DNA from: JANNHK01 sp031404355 | GTDB lineage: Bacteria > Actinomycetota > Acidimicrobiia > IMCC26256 > PALSA-610 | Length of the DNA: 12,631 bases | Assembly (NCBI GenBank): GCA_031404355.1 | Contig: JANNHK010000306.1 | Coordinates: 1 to 12,631, forward strand | Direction of reading: 5' to 3' | Part shown: positions 7,382 through 12,631 of the stretch, piece by piece | How positions within the stretch are numbered: the first letter of the stretch is position 1 | Layout of the letters: every line of letters begins with the position of its first letter | Position numbers and translations under genes: made by a program | The notes under the pieces: generated by a model | Told to the model about the DNA's origin: nothing | Database searches by the model: none | Seen by the model: only the letters and a program-made list of their open reading frames with translations

Positions 7382-7719
7382 CGTCTCTAGCCTTCCAGCC
7401 CGGGAGCGGGGACCTGTTAGGAACGTGTGTACATGGCGTGATCTGAGGGTCTGCGGGCTACGTCGACGCGCGTGGTGTCTGGTGCTACCACGTCGATCTT
7501 GTGATGATGTTCTAACCGGCTTCGGTGAGTTCGACTGCAGCCGTCTCATTGGGGTGGGGCGACAGGGTCGCCGTCGACGACGCGCAATCGCGCGCTAGGT
7601 CGCTGCTGAAGTAGAGCGGTTCATTGGCGATGCACGCTACGCGAGGTCGATCCTGGTTGTCGTGTCGCTTGGGGCGTGTGGACACCCGATGTGTGGGGCG
7701 GTGACCGAGCGCTGGCAAG
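7382..7719. other. Intergenic stretch without a credible gene (338 bp)
   Basis: It lies between the HEAT-like gene and the left end of the IS3 element. G+C falls in parts and short open frames on both strands show no recognisable family. The first 30 bases hold the upstream region of the HEAT-like gene. The block around 7410-7460 (CTGTTAGGAACGTGTGTACA and following) has the look of an insertion-sequence terminus, but no inverted partner was found. I see no tRNA, CRISPR or clear terminator. Confidence 0.4.
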
Positions 7720-7746
7720 TGAGCCACCCCGGGTTTGATGCAGTGC
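7720..7746 (+). repeat. IS3 left terminal inverted repeat
   Basis: It starts TGAGCCACCCCGGGT, then four divergent bases, then TGCAG and GC. It pairs with the reverse complement of 8983-9009: the first 15 bases are identical, and 22 of 27 match overall. Confidence 0.85.
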
Positions 7747-7788
7747 TCGTTCCGTGGCTTTCGGGCGCGGAGAAGGAGACTGTCGATC

Positions 7789-8088
7789 ATGGGTCGTCCC
7801 CGGAAGTACTCCGATGAGCTTCGTCGTCGAGCGATCGACGAGGTCCTCGAGCGAGATCGCAAGGTGTCGGAAGTCGCGAAGCAGCTCGGGATCACGACGC
7901 CCGAGACACTGCGGCGTTGGGTCGTGCAGGCTCGCATCGATCGCGGGCTGGTAACCGGCCCGACGACCGAGGAGCTGGCCGAGATCAAGGCGTTGCGCCG
8001 GGAGGTGGCCGACCAGCAGCGAACGATCGAGATCCTCAAGGCGGCGACCACCTATTTCGCGCAGGAGGCCGACCCGCGACCGCGGTGA
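7789..8088 (+). CDS. IS3-family transposase OrfA
   Basis: The product is 99 residues, MGRPRKYSDELRRRAIDEVL to the TGA at 8086-8088. ATG 7789 has GGAG about 11 nt upstream (AGAAGGAGACTGTCGATC) and sits 69 bp inside the left inverted repeat. Residues about 8-55 are the helix-turn-helix (VSEVAKQLGITTPETLRRWV) that binds the IS ends. Residues about 60-88 (LAEIKALRREVADQQRTIEI, then LK) form the leucine-zipper coiled coil used for multimerisation. The length is normal for OrfA and it looks intact. The stop overlaps the OrfB ATG as TGATG, with OrfB in the -1 frame. IS3 elements usually make an OrfAB fusion by -1 frameshifting. I see no A6G-type slippery site near the end, so stop-start reinitiation is an alternative. 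Confidence 0.92.
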   Translation: MGRPRKYSDELRRRAIDEVLERDRKVSEVAKQLGITTPETLRRWVVQARIDRGLVTGPTTEELAEIKALRREVADQQRTIEILKAATTYFAQEADPRPR

Positions 8089-8982
8089 TGGTCTCCTTCG
8101 TCGACGAGCACCGCGACGTGTGGCCGGTCGCGGTGATGTGCCGAACGATCGGCCTTCCCGAGCGCACGTTCCACGCCGCGAAGACGAGGCCGCCGTCGGC
8201 GCGTTCGATCAGCGACGAGCTGCACAAGGTCGAGATCCGACGCGTGTGGACGTCGAACTACTCGTGCTATGGGCCGCGTCGTGTCTACAAGAAACTGCGG
8301 AAGGAGGGCTACGTGATCGCCGGTGCACGGTCACGCGCCTCATGGCGGACATGGGTCTGCGGGGCGTGCAACGAGGCCGTAGGCAGTTCACGACGATCCC
8401 GGACGACACGGCGGCCAGGCCGGCGGATCTCGTCGAGCGCCAGTTCGTCGCCGAGCGTCCGAATCAACTGTGGCTCGCCGACATCACGTATGTGTCGACG
8501 TGGCAGGGATGGCTGCACGTAGCGTTCATCCTCGACGTGCACTCGCGAATGATCGTCGGCTGGCAGCTCGCGAACCATCTCCGCACCGATCTCGTCCTCG
8601 ACGCGCTCGAGATGGCGCTCTGGCGTCGCGACCTCACCTACGGCGATCTCATTCATCACAGCGACAGGGGCAGTCAATATTTGAGCTTTCGCTACTCGGA
8701 CCGGCTCGCTGAGGTGAACGTGTCCGCGTCGGTCGGCTCCCGCGGCGACAGCTACGACAACGCGATGGCCGAGTCGCTCAATGGCACCTTCAAGGCCGAG
8801 CTCATCAAGCTCCACGGCCTGTGGCGCACCCGCGACGCGACCGAGATCGCGATCATCGAGTGGATCGACTGGTACAACGCCGTCCGACTTCACGGCGAGA
8901 TCGGCGACATCCCGCCGACCGAGCACGAAGCGAATTGGTACCGTCACAACCCGGCCGCAATGGCGGCTCTCACCACCAATCC

Positions 8983-9009
8983 GCGCTGCACGCGACCCGG
9001 GGTGGCTCA
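8983..9009 (-). repeat. IS3 right terminal inverted repeat
   Basis: It reads ...ACCCGGGGTGGCTCA on the plus strand and is the inverted partner of 7720-7746. In one frame it encodes ALHATRGGS, the C-terminal sequence often seen in OrfB proteins of this IS group. The surviving OrfB frame here is a different one. Confidence 0.85.
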
Positions 9010-9083
9010 TCATCAAGGCCTACAACCGAACAGCAGCACCGTTCCGATGGACCTACGACGGCCGCCCACTCAAGATCGCGTAA
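9010..9083 (+). pseudogene. 3' remnant of an IS630-family transposase
   Basis: Directly after the IS3 right end, one frame reads IIKAYNRTAAPFRWTYDGRP, then LKIA and a TAA at 9081-9083. The YNRTA-PFRWTYDGRPL block is the conserved C-terminus of IS630-like (Tc1/mariner-related) transposases. Only about 24 codons remain. The rest of the gene is not found left of the IS3 element, so the IS3 insertion was accompanied or followed by loss of the front part. Confidence 0.75.
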
Positions 9084-9112
9084 CTCACAATGACTTACGC
9101 GCGGGACTACTA
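9084..9112 (+). mobile_element. Probable right end of the IS630-like element
   Basis: The bases after the remnant stop (ACTTACGCGCGGGACTACTA) have the form of an IS630 end, close to the stop codon and followed by TA, the usual target dinucleotide of this family. The left end is missing from the window, so the inverted repeat cannot be verified. The exact boundary (9108-9112) is a guess. Confidence 0.35.
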
Positions 9113-9152
9113 GCCCCCGGCCTGCACGCGGGGTGACGGTGGCGCTCGGGTT

Positions 9153-9186
9153 TCGAGTAGTGGGGTCGAGTAGTGGGGTCGAGTAG
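9153..9186 (+). repeat. 13-bp tandem repeat, 2.6 copies
   Basis: TCGAGTAGTGGGG occurs at 9153-9165 and 9166-9178, followed by a partial copy TCGAGTAG at 9179-9186. All copies are identical over the shared length. It lies between the IS630 remnant and the DUF4234-like gene. It may be a replication slippage product at a transposon scar or direct binding sites; nothing in the sequence decides this. Confidence 0.85.
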
Positions 9187-9219
9187 CCCGCGATCAACGC
9201 CCAGGTGCGGTCACGCGGT

Positions 9220-9256
9220 CGCGCCGTGTCGACCCGGACCACGACACACCGGCGCG
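9220..9256 (+). repeat. Inverted repeat upstream of the DUF4234-like gene
   Basis: CGCGCCGTGTCG is followed after 10 nt by CGACAC, then ACC, then GGCGCG. This forms a 12-bp stem with a three-base bulge. There is no T-run, so it is not a standard intrinsic terminator. It could be an operator, an attenuator-like hairpin, or another transposon scar. Confidence 0.45.
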
Positions 9257-9372
9257 GACCGACGAACTGGGCCATCCCGTCGCCTGACCGGCGCCGGTGG
9301 CGGGCTCGGGCCAAACAGGGCAGGATGCCGGGTCGTCCGACCGAGAATCTGCCGCCACCAAGGAGCCGCGCT

Positions 9373-9777
9373 GTGACTTCCACGCCGATGCCGTCCGCGA
9401 ATGTCCCGCCTGCCTCGGGCCCGATCGGGGAGCCCCGCAAGTGGTTGACGGTCGTGCTCCTCTCGTTCGTCACCTGCGGCATCTACTTCCTCTGGTGGCA
9501 GTACAAGACCTTCGAGGAACTCAAGCAGCACAACGGCACCGGCCTCGGCGGTGCGATCGCGCTGGTCATCGGAATCTTCGTCGGCATCGTCAACGCGTTC
9601 ATCCTGCCCAGTGAGATCACGAACATGTACCAGCGGGACGGTCGCGAGTCGCCGGTGAAGGTGATCGAGGGTCTGTGGCTGCTCCTGCCGATCGTCGGGT
9701 TCTTCATCTGGACGATGAAGATGCAGGACGCGCTGAACGACTACTGGGTCTCGAAGGGCGCGGCGCCGCTCGTCTGA
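9373..9777 (+). CDS. DUF4234-like small membrane protein
   Basis: The product is 134 residues. I chose GTG 9373 because AAGGAG (9360-9365) lies 7 nt upstream. An alternative upstream start at 9205 would add an Arg-rich, non-coding-looking tail. Residues 1-22 are Pro/Ser-rich and cytoplasmic-looking. Membrane segments are at about 24-43 (WLTVVLLSFVTCGIYFLWWQ), 58-80 (LGGAIALVIGIFVGIVNAFI) and 98-120 (GLWLLLPIVGFFIWTM). The CGIYFLWWQYKTFEEL motif after the first segment is the hallmark of DUF4234, and the C-terminal MQDALNDYW also fits. Function is unknown in the family. It converges on the VOC gene and probably forms a single-gene unit. Confidence 0.85.
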   Translation: MTSTPMPSANVPPASGPIGEPRKWLTVVLLSFVTCGIYFLWWQYKTFEELKQHNGTGLGGAIALVIGIFVGIVNAFILPSEITNMYQRDGRESPVKVIEGLWLLLPIVGFFIWTMKMQDALNDYWVSKGAAPLV

Positions 9778-9805
9778 GTCGGACCGTTCGGACGAACTAC
9801 TGGAA

Positions 9806-9821
9806 CTCCGCCTCCGCGGAG
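9806..9821. terminator. Short hairpin between convergent genes
   Basis: CTCCGC-CTCC-GCGGAG makes a perfect 6-bp GC stem with a 4-nt loop, in the 58-bp gap between two convergent stop codons. No T-run follows on either strand, so intrinsic termination is only suggested by position. Confidence 0.3.
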
Positions 9822-9835
9822 CAACCGTGTGATCT

Positions 9836-10228
9836 TCACGGTGTCTCCTCGCCGGGCGGCACGAGTTGTTCCATGAACTCGAGGCGAATGCCACCGGGCG
9901 CGTCGACGAATGCGATCCTGCGGGTCCCGAACGGTCCCGACACGATCTCGGGTCCCCAGAGCACCGAATGGCCCTCGAGTTCGCGGTCGAGGTCGTCGGT
10001 GAACAGCGCCGGGTGGAGGAACCCCTCGGATGGAAGTTCGGTGGCATCTTCGTAGATCGCCCGGTCGAAGAGCGTGATCTGGATCGGACCGAGGAACACG
10101 TCGGCGCGTTCGATTCCGTTCCACACGATGCGGTCGCGCACGACCGCCCCCGCCCGTTCGTAGAACGCGATCGCGGCGTCGATGTCGGCCACCTTGACGG
10201 CGAGGTTCGCCAGTCCTGTTACCGCCAC
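9836..10228 (-). CDS. VOC-family (glyoxalase/bleomycin-resistance fold) protein
   Basis: The product is 130 residues. I chose GTG 10228, 2 nt after the mscL stop, giving MAVTGLANLAVKVADIDAAI. This is where VOC homology begins; the longer frame to 10315 would overlap mscL. The two half-modules are visible. The first is LANLAVKVADIDAAIAFYER with GAVVRDRI and FLGPIQITLFD. The second is GFLHPALFTDDLDRELEGHS with SGPFGTRRIAFVDAPGG and IRLEFMEQL. The His usually at the start of the first strand is replaced (LANLAV), while His in FLHPAL and Glu in LEFME remain, so the metal site may be altered. VOC proteins range from lactoylglutathione lyases to dioxygenases and antibiotic-binding proteins, and the substrate cannot be told here. 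It is probably translated together with mscL. Confidence 0.85.
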   Translation of the reverse strand: MAVTGLANLAVKVADIDAAIAFYERAGAVVRDRIVWNGIERADVFLGPIQITLFDRAIYEDATELPSEGFLHPALFTDDLDRELEGHSVLWGPEIVSGPFGTRRIAFVDAPGGIRLEFMEQLVPPGEETP

Positions 10229-10230
10229 CG

Positions 10231-10644
10231 TCAGCTCGCGGTGGGTGTCAGCTGGGTCGTGCAGAACGCGCAGCGGTGGGCGGCTTCGGGAATCGAGCTG
10301 AGGCACTCGGGGCACTCGCGCGTCGGGAGCAGGTTGTCGGGCTCCGTCTTGCGCCGGGCCATCAGCGCGTTGACCGGTTTGACGACGAAGAAGAAGATGA
10401 CTGCCGCGATGATGACGAACGAGATGACGTCGTCGATGAAGAGTCCGTAGCGGAACGTCGAACCGCCGATCGTGAAGTCGAGGTCGGCGAAGCTCGCGGT
10501 GTCGCCGGGGATCGCGAGGATCGGCGTGATGATATTCGTCGTGAACGAACTGACCACGGCCGTGAACGCCGCCCCGATGGCAACGCCGATCGCCAGGTCG
10601 ACGACGTTGCCACGCAGGATGAACGCCTTGAAATCAGTGAGCAT
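10231..10644 (-). CDS. mscL: Large-conductance mechanosensitive channel MscL with C-terminal zinc ribbon
   Basis: The product is 137 residues. I chose ATG 10644 because a strong AAGGAGG lies 4 nt upstream. The N-terminus MLTDFKAFILRGNVVDLAIG is the classic MscL amphipathic helix and gate-lining TM1 (about 15-43). TM2 is at about 66-92 (YGLFIDDVISFVIIAAVIFF, then FVVKPVN). The channel is a homopentamer that opens under membrane tension to release solutes on hypo-osmotic shock. After KPVNALMARRKTE the usual cytoplasmic helix is replaced by CPEC...CAFC (residues 111-128), a zinc-ribbon pattern seen in some actinobacterial MscL proteins. A preceding in-frame extension (MTPGCQASG) would bury the ribosome site in coding sequence and is rejected. 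The gene is followed by the VOC gene after 2 nt, so it likely heads a two-gene unit. Confidence 0.93.
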   Translation of the reverse strand: MLTDFKAFILRGNVVDLAIGVAIGAAFTAVVSSFTTNIITPILAIPGDTASFADLDFTIGGSTFRYGLFIDDVISFVIIAAVIFFFVVKPVNALMARRKTEPDNLLPTRECPECLSSIPEAAHRCAFCTTQLTPTAS

Positions 10645-10703
10645 GGTGCCTCCTTGGGGGCCGGAAGCCTGGCAGCCCGGAGTCACATCCTCAAACGGCC
10701 GTC

Positions 10704-11519
10704 CTAGCTGTCGCTGTTGTAGCTGACGATCTGGCAGTCCTGGATCTTGACCTTGATCCAGTTGTGGTCGTCATGGCCGCCGTCGGTCAGCGCGGTCGGT
10801 TCCGCCGGCGCGGGGGAGAAGTAGACCCGCACGTAGTCGCCCGGCGCTTCTTGGGACGCGACGACCCATCCGGCCGCCGGAGTCGCGGCGTCGAGCGTGA
10901 ACGCCGAACCGTTCCACGTCACCGTGATCGCGCCGACGCCGCCGAGTTCGTAGGTGGCGGTACCGGCGGCAGGTGTGGTGTCGCACTCGGTCCACTCACC
11001 GTTCTCGGCCGTGACCTCGCCGTTCTTCAACCGGGCCTTCACATACTTCACCGTGTTGCCCTGGCGGAAGATCACCTTCACGTACTCGGTGCCGGTCGCG
11101 GTGTGCGTCTCGGCGGTCCAGCCGTCGACTGCCTGCGTGGCGGCGACCGTCATCACGCCGCCTTCGAGTTTCACCGTCATCGTGCCCGCGCCCGGTGCCT
11201 CGAACGTGTACGTCTTCGCCGTGGACGGCGGCGAAGTCGGCGGCGGTGGCGGTGGTTCGGTCGTGGTGGTGGGCGGGGGCAGCGTGGTCGTGGGCGCCGC
11301 GGTCGTGGTCGTGTCGGCAACGGTGGTCGTGGTTTCCTCGACCGTGGTCGTGACGTTCTGGGCCGAGCTCGCGTTCTCGACCGTCACCTCGGAGTTGCCG
11401 TCGTCGGAGGCGCCGTTCATTGCGAACGCGCCGGCTCCGAACGCGACCGTCGAGATTGCGACGGCGCCACCGACGAGAAGTCCGCGACGGTGCGCCGCGC
11501 TGAATGCGTGCCAGTTCAT
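10704..11519 (-). CDS. Membrane-anchored Thr/Pro-rich protein with two tandem beta domains
   Basis: The product is 271 residues. I do not recognise a named family. Residues 1-12 are charged (RR), and 13-34 are a hydrophobic segment (GLLVGGAVAISTVAFGAGAF), so it is a signal anchor or signal peptide. Residues about 55-101 are a Thr/Pro-rich linker (TTTVEETTTTVADTTTTAAP, then PPPTTTTEPPPPPP), likely extended and possibly glycosylated on the outer face. Two homologous beta-rich repeats follow. The first is about 103-179 (TYTFEAPGAGTMTVKLEGG, VDGWTAE, EYVKVIF). The second is about 187-271 (ATYELGGVGAITVTWNGS, AAGWVVAS, DYVRVYF). Each repeat contains one Cys (C179 and C262) that could form a disulfide. 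It is probably a cell-surface protein exposed beyond the membrane. ATG 11519 lacks a clear ribosome site, but no better start is seen. Confidence 0.8.
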   Translation of the reverse strand: MNWHAFSAAHRRGLLVGGAVAISTVAFGAGAFAMNGASDDGNSEVTVENASSAQNVTTTVEETTTTVADTTTTAAPTTTLPPPTTTTEPPPPPPTSPPSTAKTYTFEAPGAGTMTVKLEGGVMTVAATQAVDGWTAETHTATGTEYVKVIFRQGNTVKYVKARLKNGEVTAENGEWTECDTTPAAGTATYELGGVGAITVTWNGSAFTLDAATPAAGWVVASQEAPGDYVRVYFSPAPAEPTALTDGGHDDHNWIKVKIQDCQIVSYNSDS

Positions 11520-11588
11520 GACCGACTACGTCGGCATTTGCCGTCCGGAATCTGTAGCGCGCGTCACTCTCGCGGACAACCCGTGGGG

Positions 11589-12320
11589 TCAGTGTTGCGT
11601 ATGCAGCCAGATGTGTGCCGGGTCCTCGTGCATCGCGAGACGCCGGGGTGTCCCGGCCAGGGCCCACAGGTAGTAGAGGCGGTAGCCGGGCGCGGCCGCG
11701 ACCGGGTGGTAGCCGCGGGCGAAGCCGACGACGCTGCCGTCCCGCACGAACTCGGCCCGTTCGGTGCCGTCTGCTTCGTAGATGCCTTGCAACCCGAAGC
11801 CGCCGGGCCGGTCGAAGCGGTAGTAGTACACCTCTTCGAGCGCGGGTTCGCCGTCGCCGCCGTCGTGCTTGTGGGGCGGGAACGACGACCACTCGCCCGG
11901 CGCGTTTACCGTCTCGCCGACCATGAGGCGGTGCGCGGGAACCTGATCGACCGCGACGTCGTACACCTGGCGCCGCCACCCCGGTTCGCCGCGAACGTGG
12001 GCGACGACGTCGCCCGGACCGACAATCGTCGGGACTGCACCCGGCGACGCGGCGATGCGCGCCGCGACGGTCGTAGCGAGCGCGAGCTCAGACAGTTGCC
12101 CCGCCGTCACGGCCACCGAGCATCCCGGCGGGAGGTACACGGCCGATGCGCGCTCGTCGAACACCGATGCGCGTGTTGCGCGTACACCGTCCCACTCGAC
12201 GTCGCCAACGAGTAGGACGAGCACGGCTTCGTCGCTCTCGGGCGCTTCGACGATCTGCGCGGAACCGGGCTCGACGCGGAGCAGGTCGAACGCGACCTGC
12301 TCGCCCCGGTACTTTTTCAC
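11589..12320 (-). CDS. iolB: 5-deoxy-glucuronate isomerase (IolB), short N-terminus
   Basis: The product is 243 residues from GTG 12320, which overlaps the P450 stop as GTGA. IolB isomerises 5-deoxy-D-glucuronate to 2-deoxy-5-keto-D-gluconate in cytoplasmic myo-inositol catabolism. The double-cupin features are clear: SSFPPHKHD (about 145-153) and ALEEVYYYRF (160-169), supplying His and Glu metal ligands. GFGLQGIY, FVRDGSVVGFARGYHPVAAA (191-210) and YRLYYLWALAG follow, with a terminal DPAHIWL. Homology begins at YRGEQVAFDLLRV, so roughly 20-25 residues present at the start of typical IolB proteins are missing. No upstream start is available because of the P450 overlap. No other iol gene is in view, so the partner genes may be elsewhere or to the right. 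Confidence 0.88.
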   Translation of the reverse strand: MKKYRGEQVAFDLLRVEPGSAQIVEAPESDEAVLVLLVGDVEWDGVRATRASVFDERASAVYLPPGCSVAVTAGQLSELALATTVAARIAASPGAVPTIVGPGDVVAHVRGEPGWRRQVYDVAVDQVPAHRLMVGETVNAPGEWSSFPPHKHDGGDGEPALEEVYYYRFDRPGGFGLQGIYEADGTERAEFVRDGSVVGFARGYHPVAAAPGYRLYYLWALAGTPRRLAMHEDPAHIWLHTQH

Positions 12321-12631
12321 CGGAAGACGACCGGGGCCGCCTTGATGCCGGCGATCACGAACGACGACGACCGCTCCACCGCACCCGCCGGTTCGACGGT
12401 CGTGAACCGGTCGAGCAGCGCGTCGTACATCGCCCGGAGCTCGAGCCGGGCCAGGGCCGCGCCCAGACAGAAGTGGTGCCCGAACCCGAACGCCACCTGC
12501 GGGTTCGGGTTGCGGCCGACGTCGAACTGTTCGGCGGTCGCGCCGAAGGCCGCCTCGTCGCGGTTGGCCGCGGCGTACAGCATCACCACCGGGTCGCCCG
12601 CGTCGATCGCCACGCCGGACAGTTCGGTCGC
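12317..12631 (-). CDS. Cytochrome P450, C-terminal part (5' end outside window)
   Basis: The frame is open to the right edge. It reads ATELSGVAIDAGDPVVMLYA from 12631, then AAANRDEAAF, the NPQVAFGFGHHFCLGAALAR heme-binding loop (FxxGxxxCxG, Cys as the heme thiolate ligand), then LELRAMYDALLDRF and a short C-terminus ending IKAAPVVFR. This is the end of a soluble bacterial class-I P450 of the CYP101/107-like type; the ERR triad lies outside the window. The substrate cannot be told. The stop TGA overlaps the iolB GTG start, indicating one transcript and translational coupling. A P450 in front of iolB is not a standard inositol operon arrangement. Confidence 0.93.
   Translation of the reverse strand, partial: ATELSGVAIDAGDPVVMLYAAANRDEAAFGATAEQFDVGRNPNPQVAFGFGHHFCLGAALARLELRAMYDALLDRFTTVEPAGAVERSSSFVIAGIKAAPVVFR

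Larger units (their letters stand above)
7720..9009 (+). mobile_element. IS3-family insertion sequence, 1290 bp, full length, transposase OrfB frameshifted
   Basis: The element is bounded by 27-bp terminal inverted repeats (22 of 27 match by eye). Both ends begin TGAGCCACCCCGGGT, giving the TG...CA termini of the IS3 family. It has the standard layout: OrfA (helix-turn-helix plus leucine zipper), then OrfB (DDE integrase) in the -1 frame. A 1.29-kb length is normal for the family. The flanking bases (CAAG on the left, TCAT on the right) do not form the expected 3-4 bp target duplication. The right flank is the tail of an IS630-like transposase, while the left flank shows no matching front part. 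This suggests deletion or recombination next to the element after insertion. The OrfB frameshift makes autonomous transposition unlikely if it is real. Confidence 0.85.
8088..9136 (+). pseudogene. IS3-family transposase OrfB, DDE integrase, frameshifted
   Basis: ATG 8088 begins MVSFVDEHRDVWPVAVMCRT, a typical OrfB N-terminus. HTH-like sequence and the YGPRRVYKKLRKEGYVIA motif follow in frame. After GYVIA (about 8320) homology jumps to another frame: RCTVTRLMADMGLRGVQRG. One C is missing in the GCCGG at 8319-8323, where GCCCGG would restore VIARCTV. The second part keeps a full rve catalytic core: D (8480, LADITYV), D (8663, HHSDRGSQY) and E (8771, AMAESLNGTF), with exactly 35 residues between the last two (DD35E). 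The tail also seems shifted: ALHATRGGS is in a third frame near 8983-9009. The open frame has no stop inside the IS and runs out of it to 9136. Without correction, neither fragment would be an active transposase. Confidence 0.85.

Noticed and set aside
7371..7598. 75-residue plus-strand frame after the HEAT-like gene
   Set aside because: It starts inside the opposite gene, is Arg-rich, and has no ribosome site or recognisable motif.
7512..8051. Minus-strand frame spanning the IS left end (ends AAVELTEAG)
   Set aside because: Much of it is antisense to OrfA and crosses the IS boundary. The part outside the IS matches no family I recognise.
9205..9372. N-terminal extension of the DUF4234-like gene
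   Set aside because: It is Arg/Pro-rich, overlaps the inverted repeat, and the GTG at 9373 has a well-placed AAGGAG.
10229..10315. N-terminal extension of the VOC gene into mscL
   Set aside because: It would overlap the mscL zinc-ribbon codons; VOC homology begins only at about 10228.
10764..12215. 483-residue open frame on the plus strand opposite the Thr/Pro-rich protein and iolB
   Set aside because: It is low-complexity Arg/Gly-rich and antisense to two well-supported genes; typical of high-GC DNA.

Overview
The window is high-GC DNA (about 65-68% by hand count in the coding core) with many GTG starts. It carries an MscL with a C-terminal zinc ribbon, a DUF4234-like membrane protein and an actinobacterial-type IS3 element. 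This suggests an actinomycete-like bacterium, possibly of the Acidimicrobiia; that placement is inference, because no marker gene or rRNA is present.

Left half (1-7381): a polymorphic-toxin locus. A very large secreted Rhs/YD-repeat protein enters from the left edge. In order it has a glycine-rich domain, a DUF6531-like entry domain, about 50 YD repeats, the Rhs-associated core ending at an FDPDG motif, an Ala/Gly-rich hydrophobic pretoxin region with paired cysteines, and a C-terminal zinc-binding HNH-type nuclease tip. The reading frame breaks once, at a run of six C (1385-1390). A small acidic protein follows at once and overlaps or abuts the toxin stop codon; it resembles DUF4265 and is the likely immunity protein. 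Converging on it from the minus strand is a HEAT-like helical-repeat protein, a possible second immunity or accessory gene.

Middle (7382-9372): an accessory or decayed zone. It holds about 340 bp with no credible gene, then a complete-length IS3-family element (7720-9009, 1290 bp) with 27-bp terminal inverted repeats beginning TGAGCCACCCCGGGT. Its OrfB is frameshifted. The right end abuts the last codons of an IS630-like transposase, and no target-site duplication is visible, so the junction is a nested or rearranged insertion. A 13-bp tandem repeat and an inverted repeat follow, ahead of the next gene.

Right half (9373-12631): ordinary chromosomal genes. A DUF4234-like membrane protein on the plus strand converges on a minus-strand run. 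In transcription order from the right edge, that run is a cytochrome P450 (3' end only), iolB (overlapping it by GTGA), a membrane-anchored Thr/Pro-rich protein with two tandem beta domains, mscL, and a VOC/glyoxalase-fold protein that starts 2 nt after the mscL stop.

The most interesting unit is the glycine-rich/Rhs/HNH toxin with its adjacent candidate immunity gene or genes. The toxin tip has a visibly lower GC content, which fits a swapped-in effector cassette.
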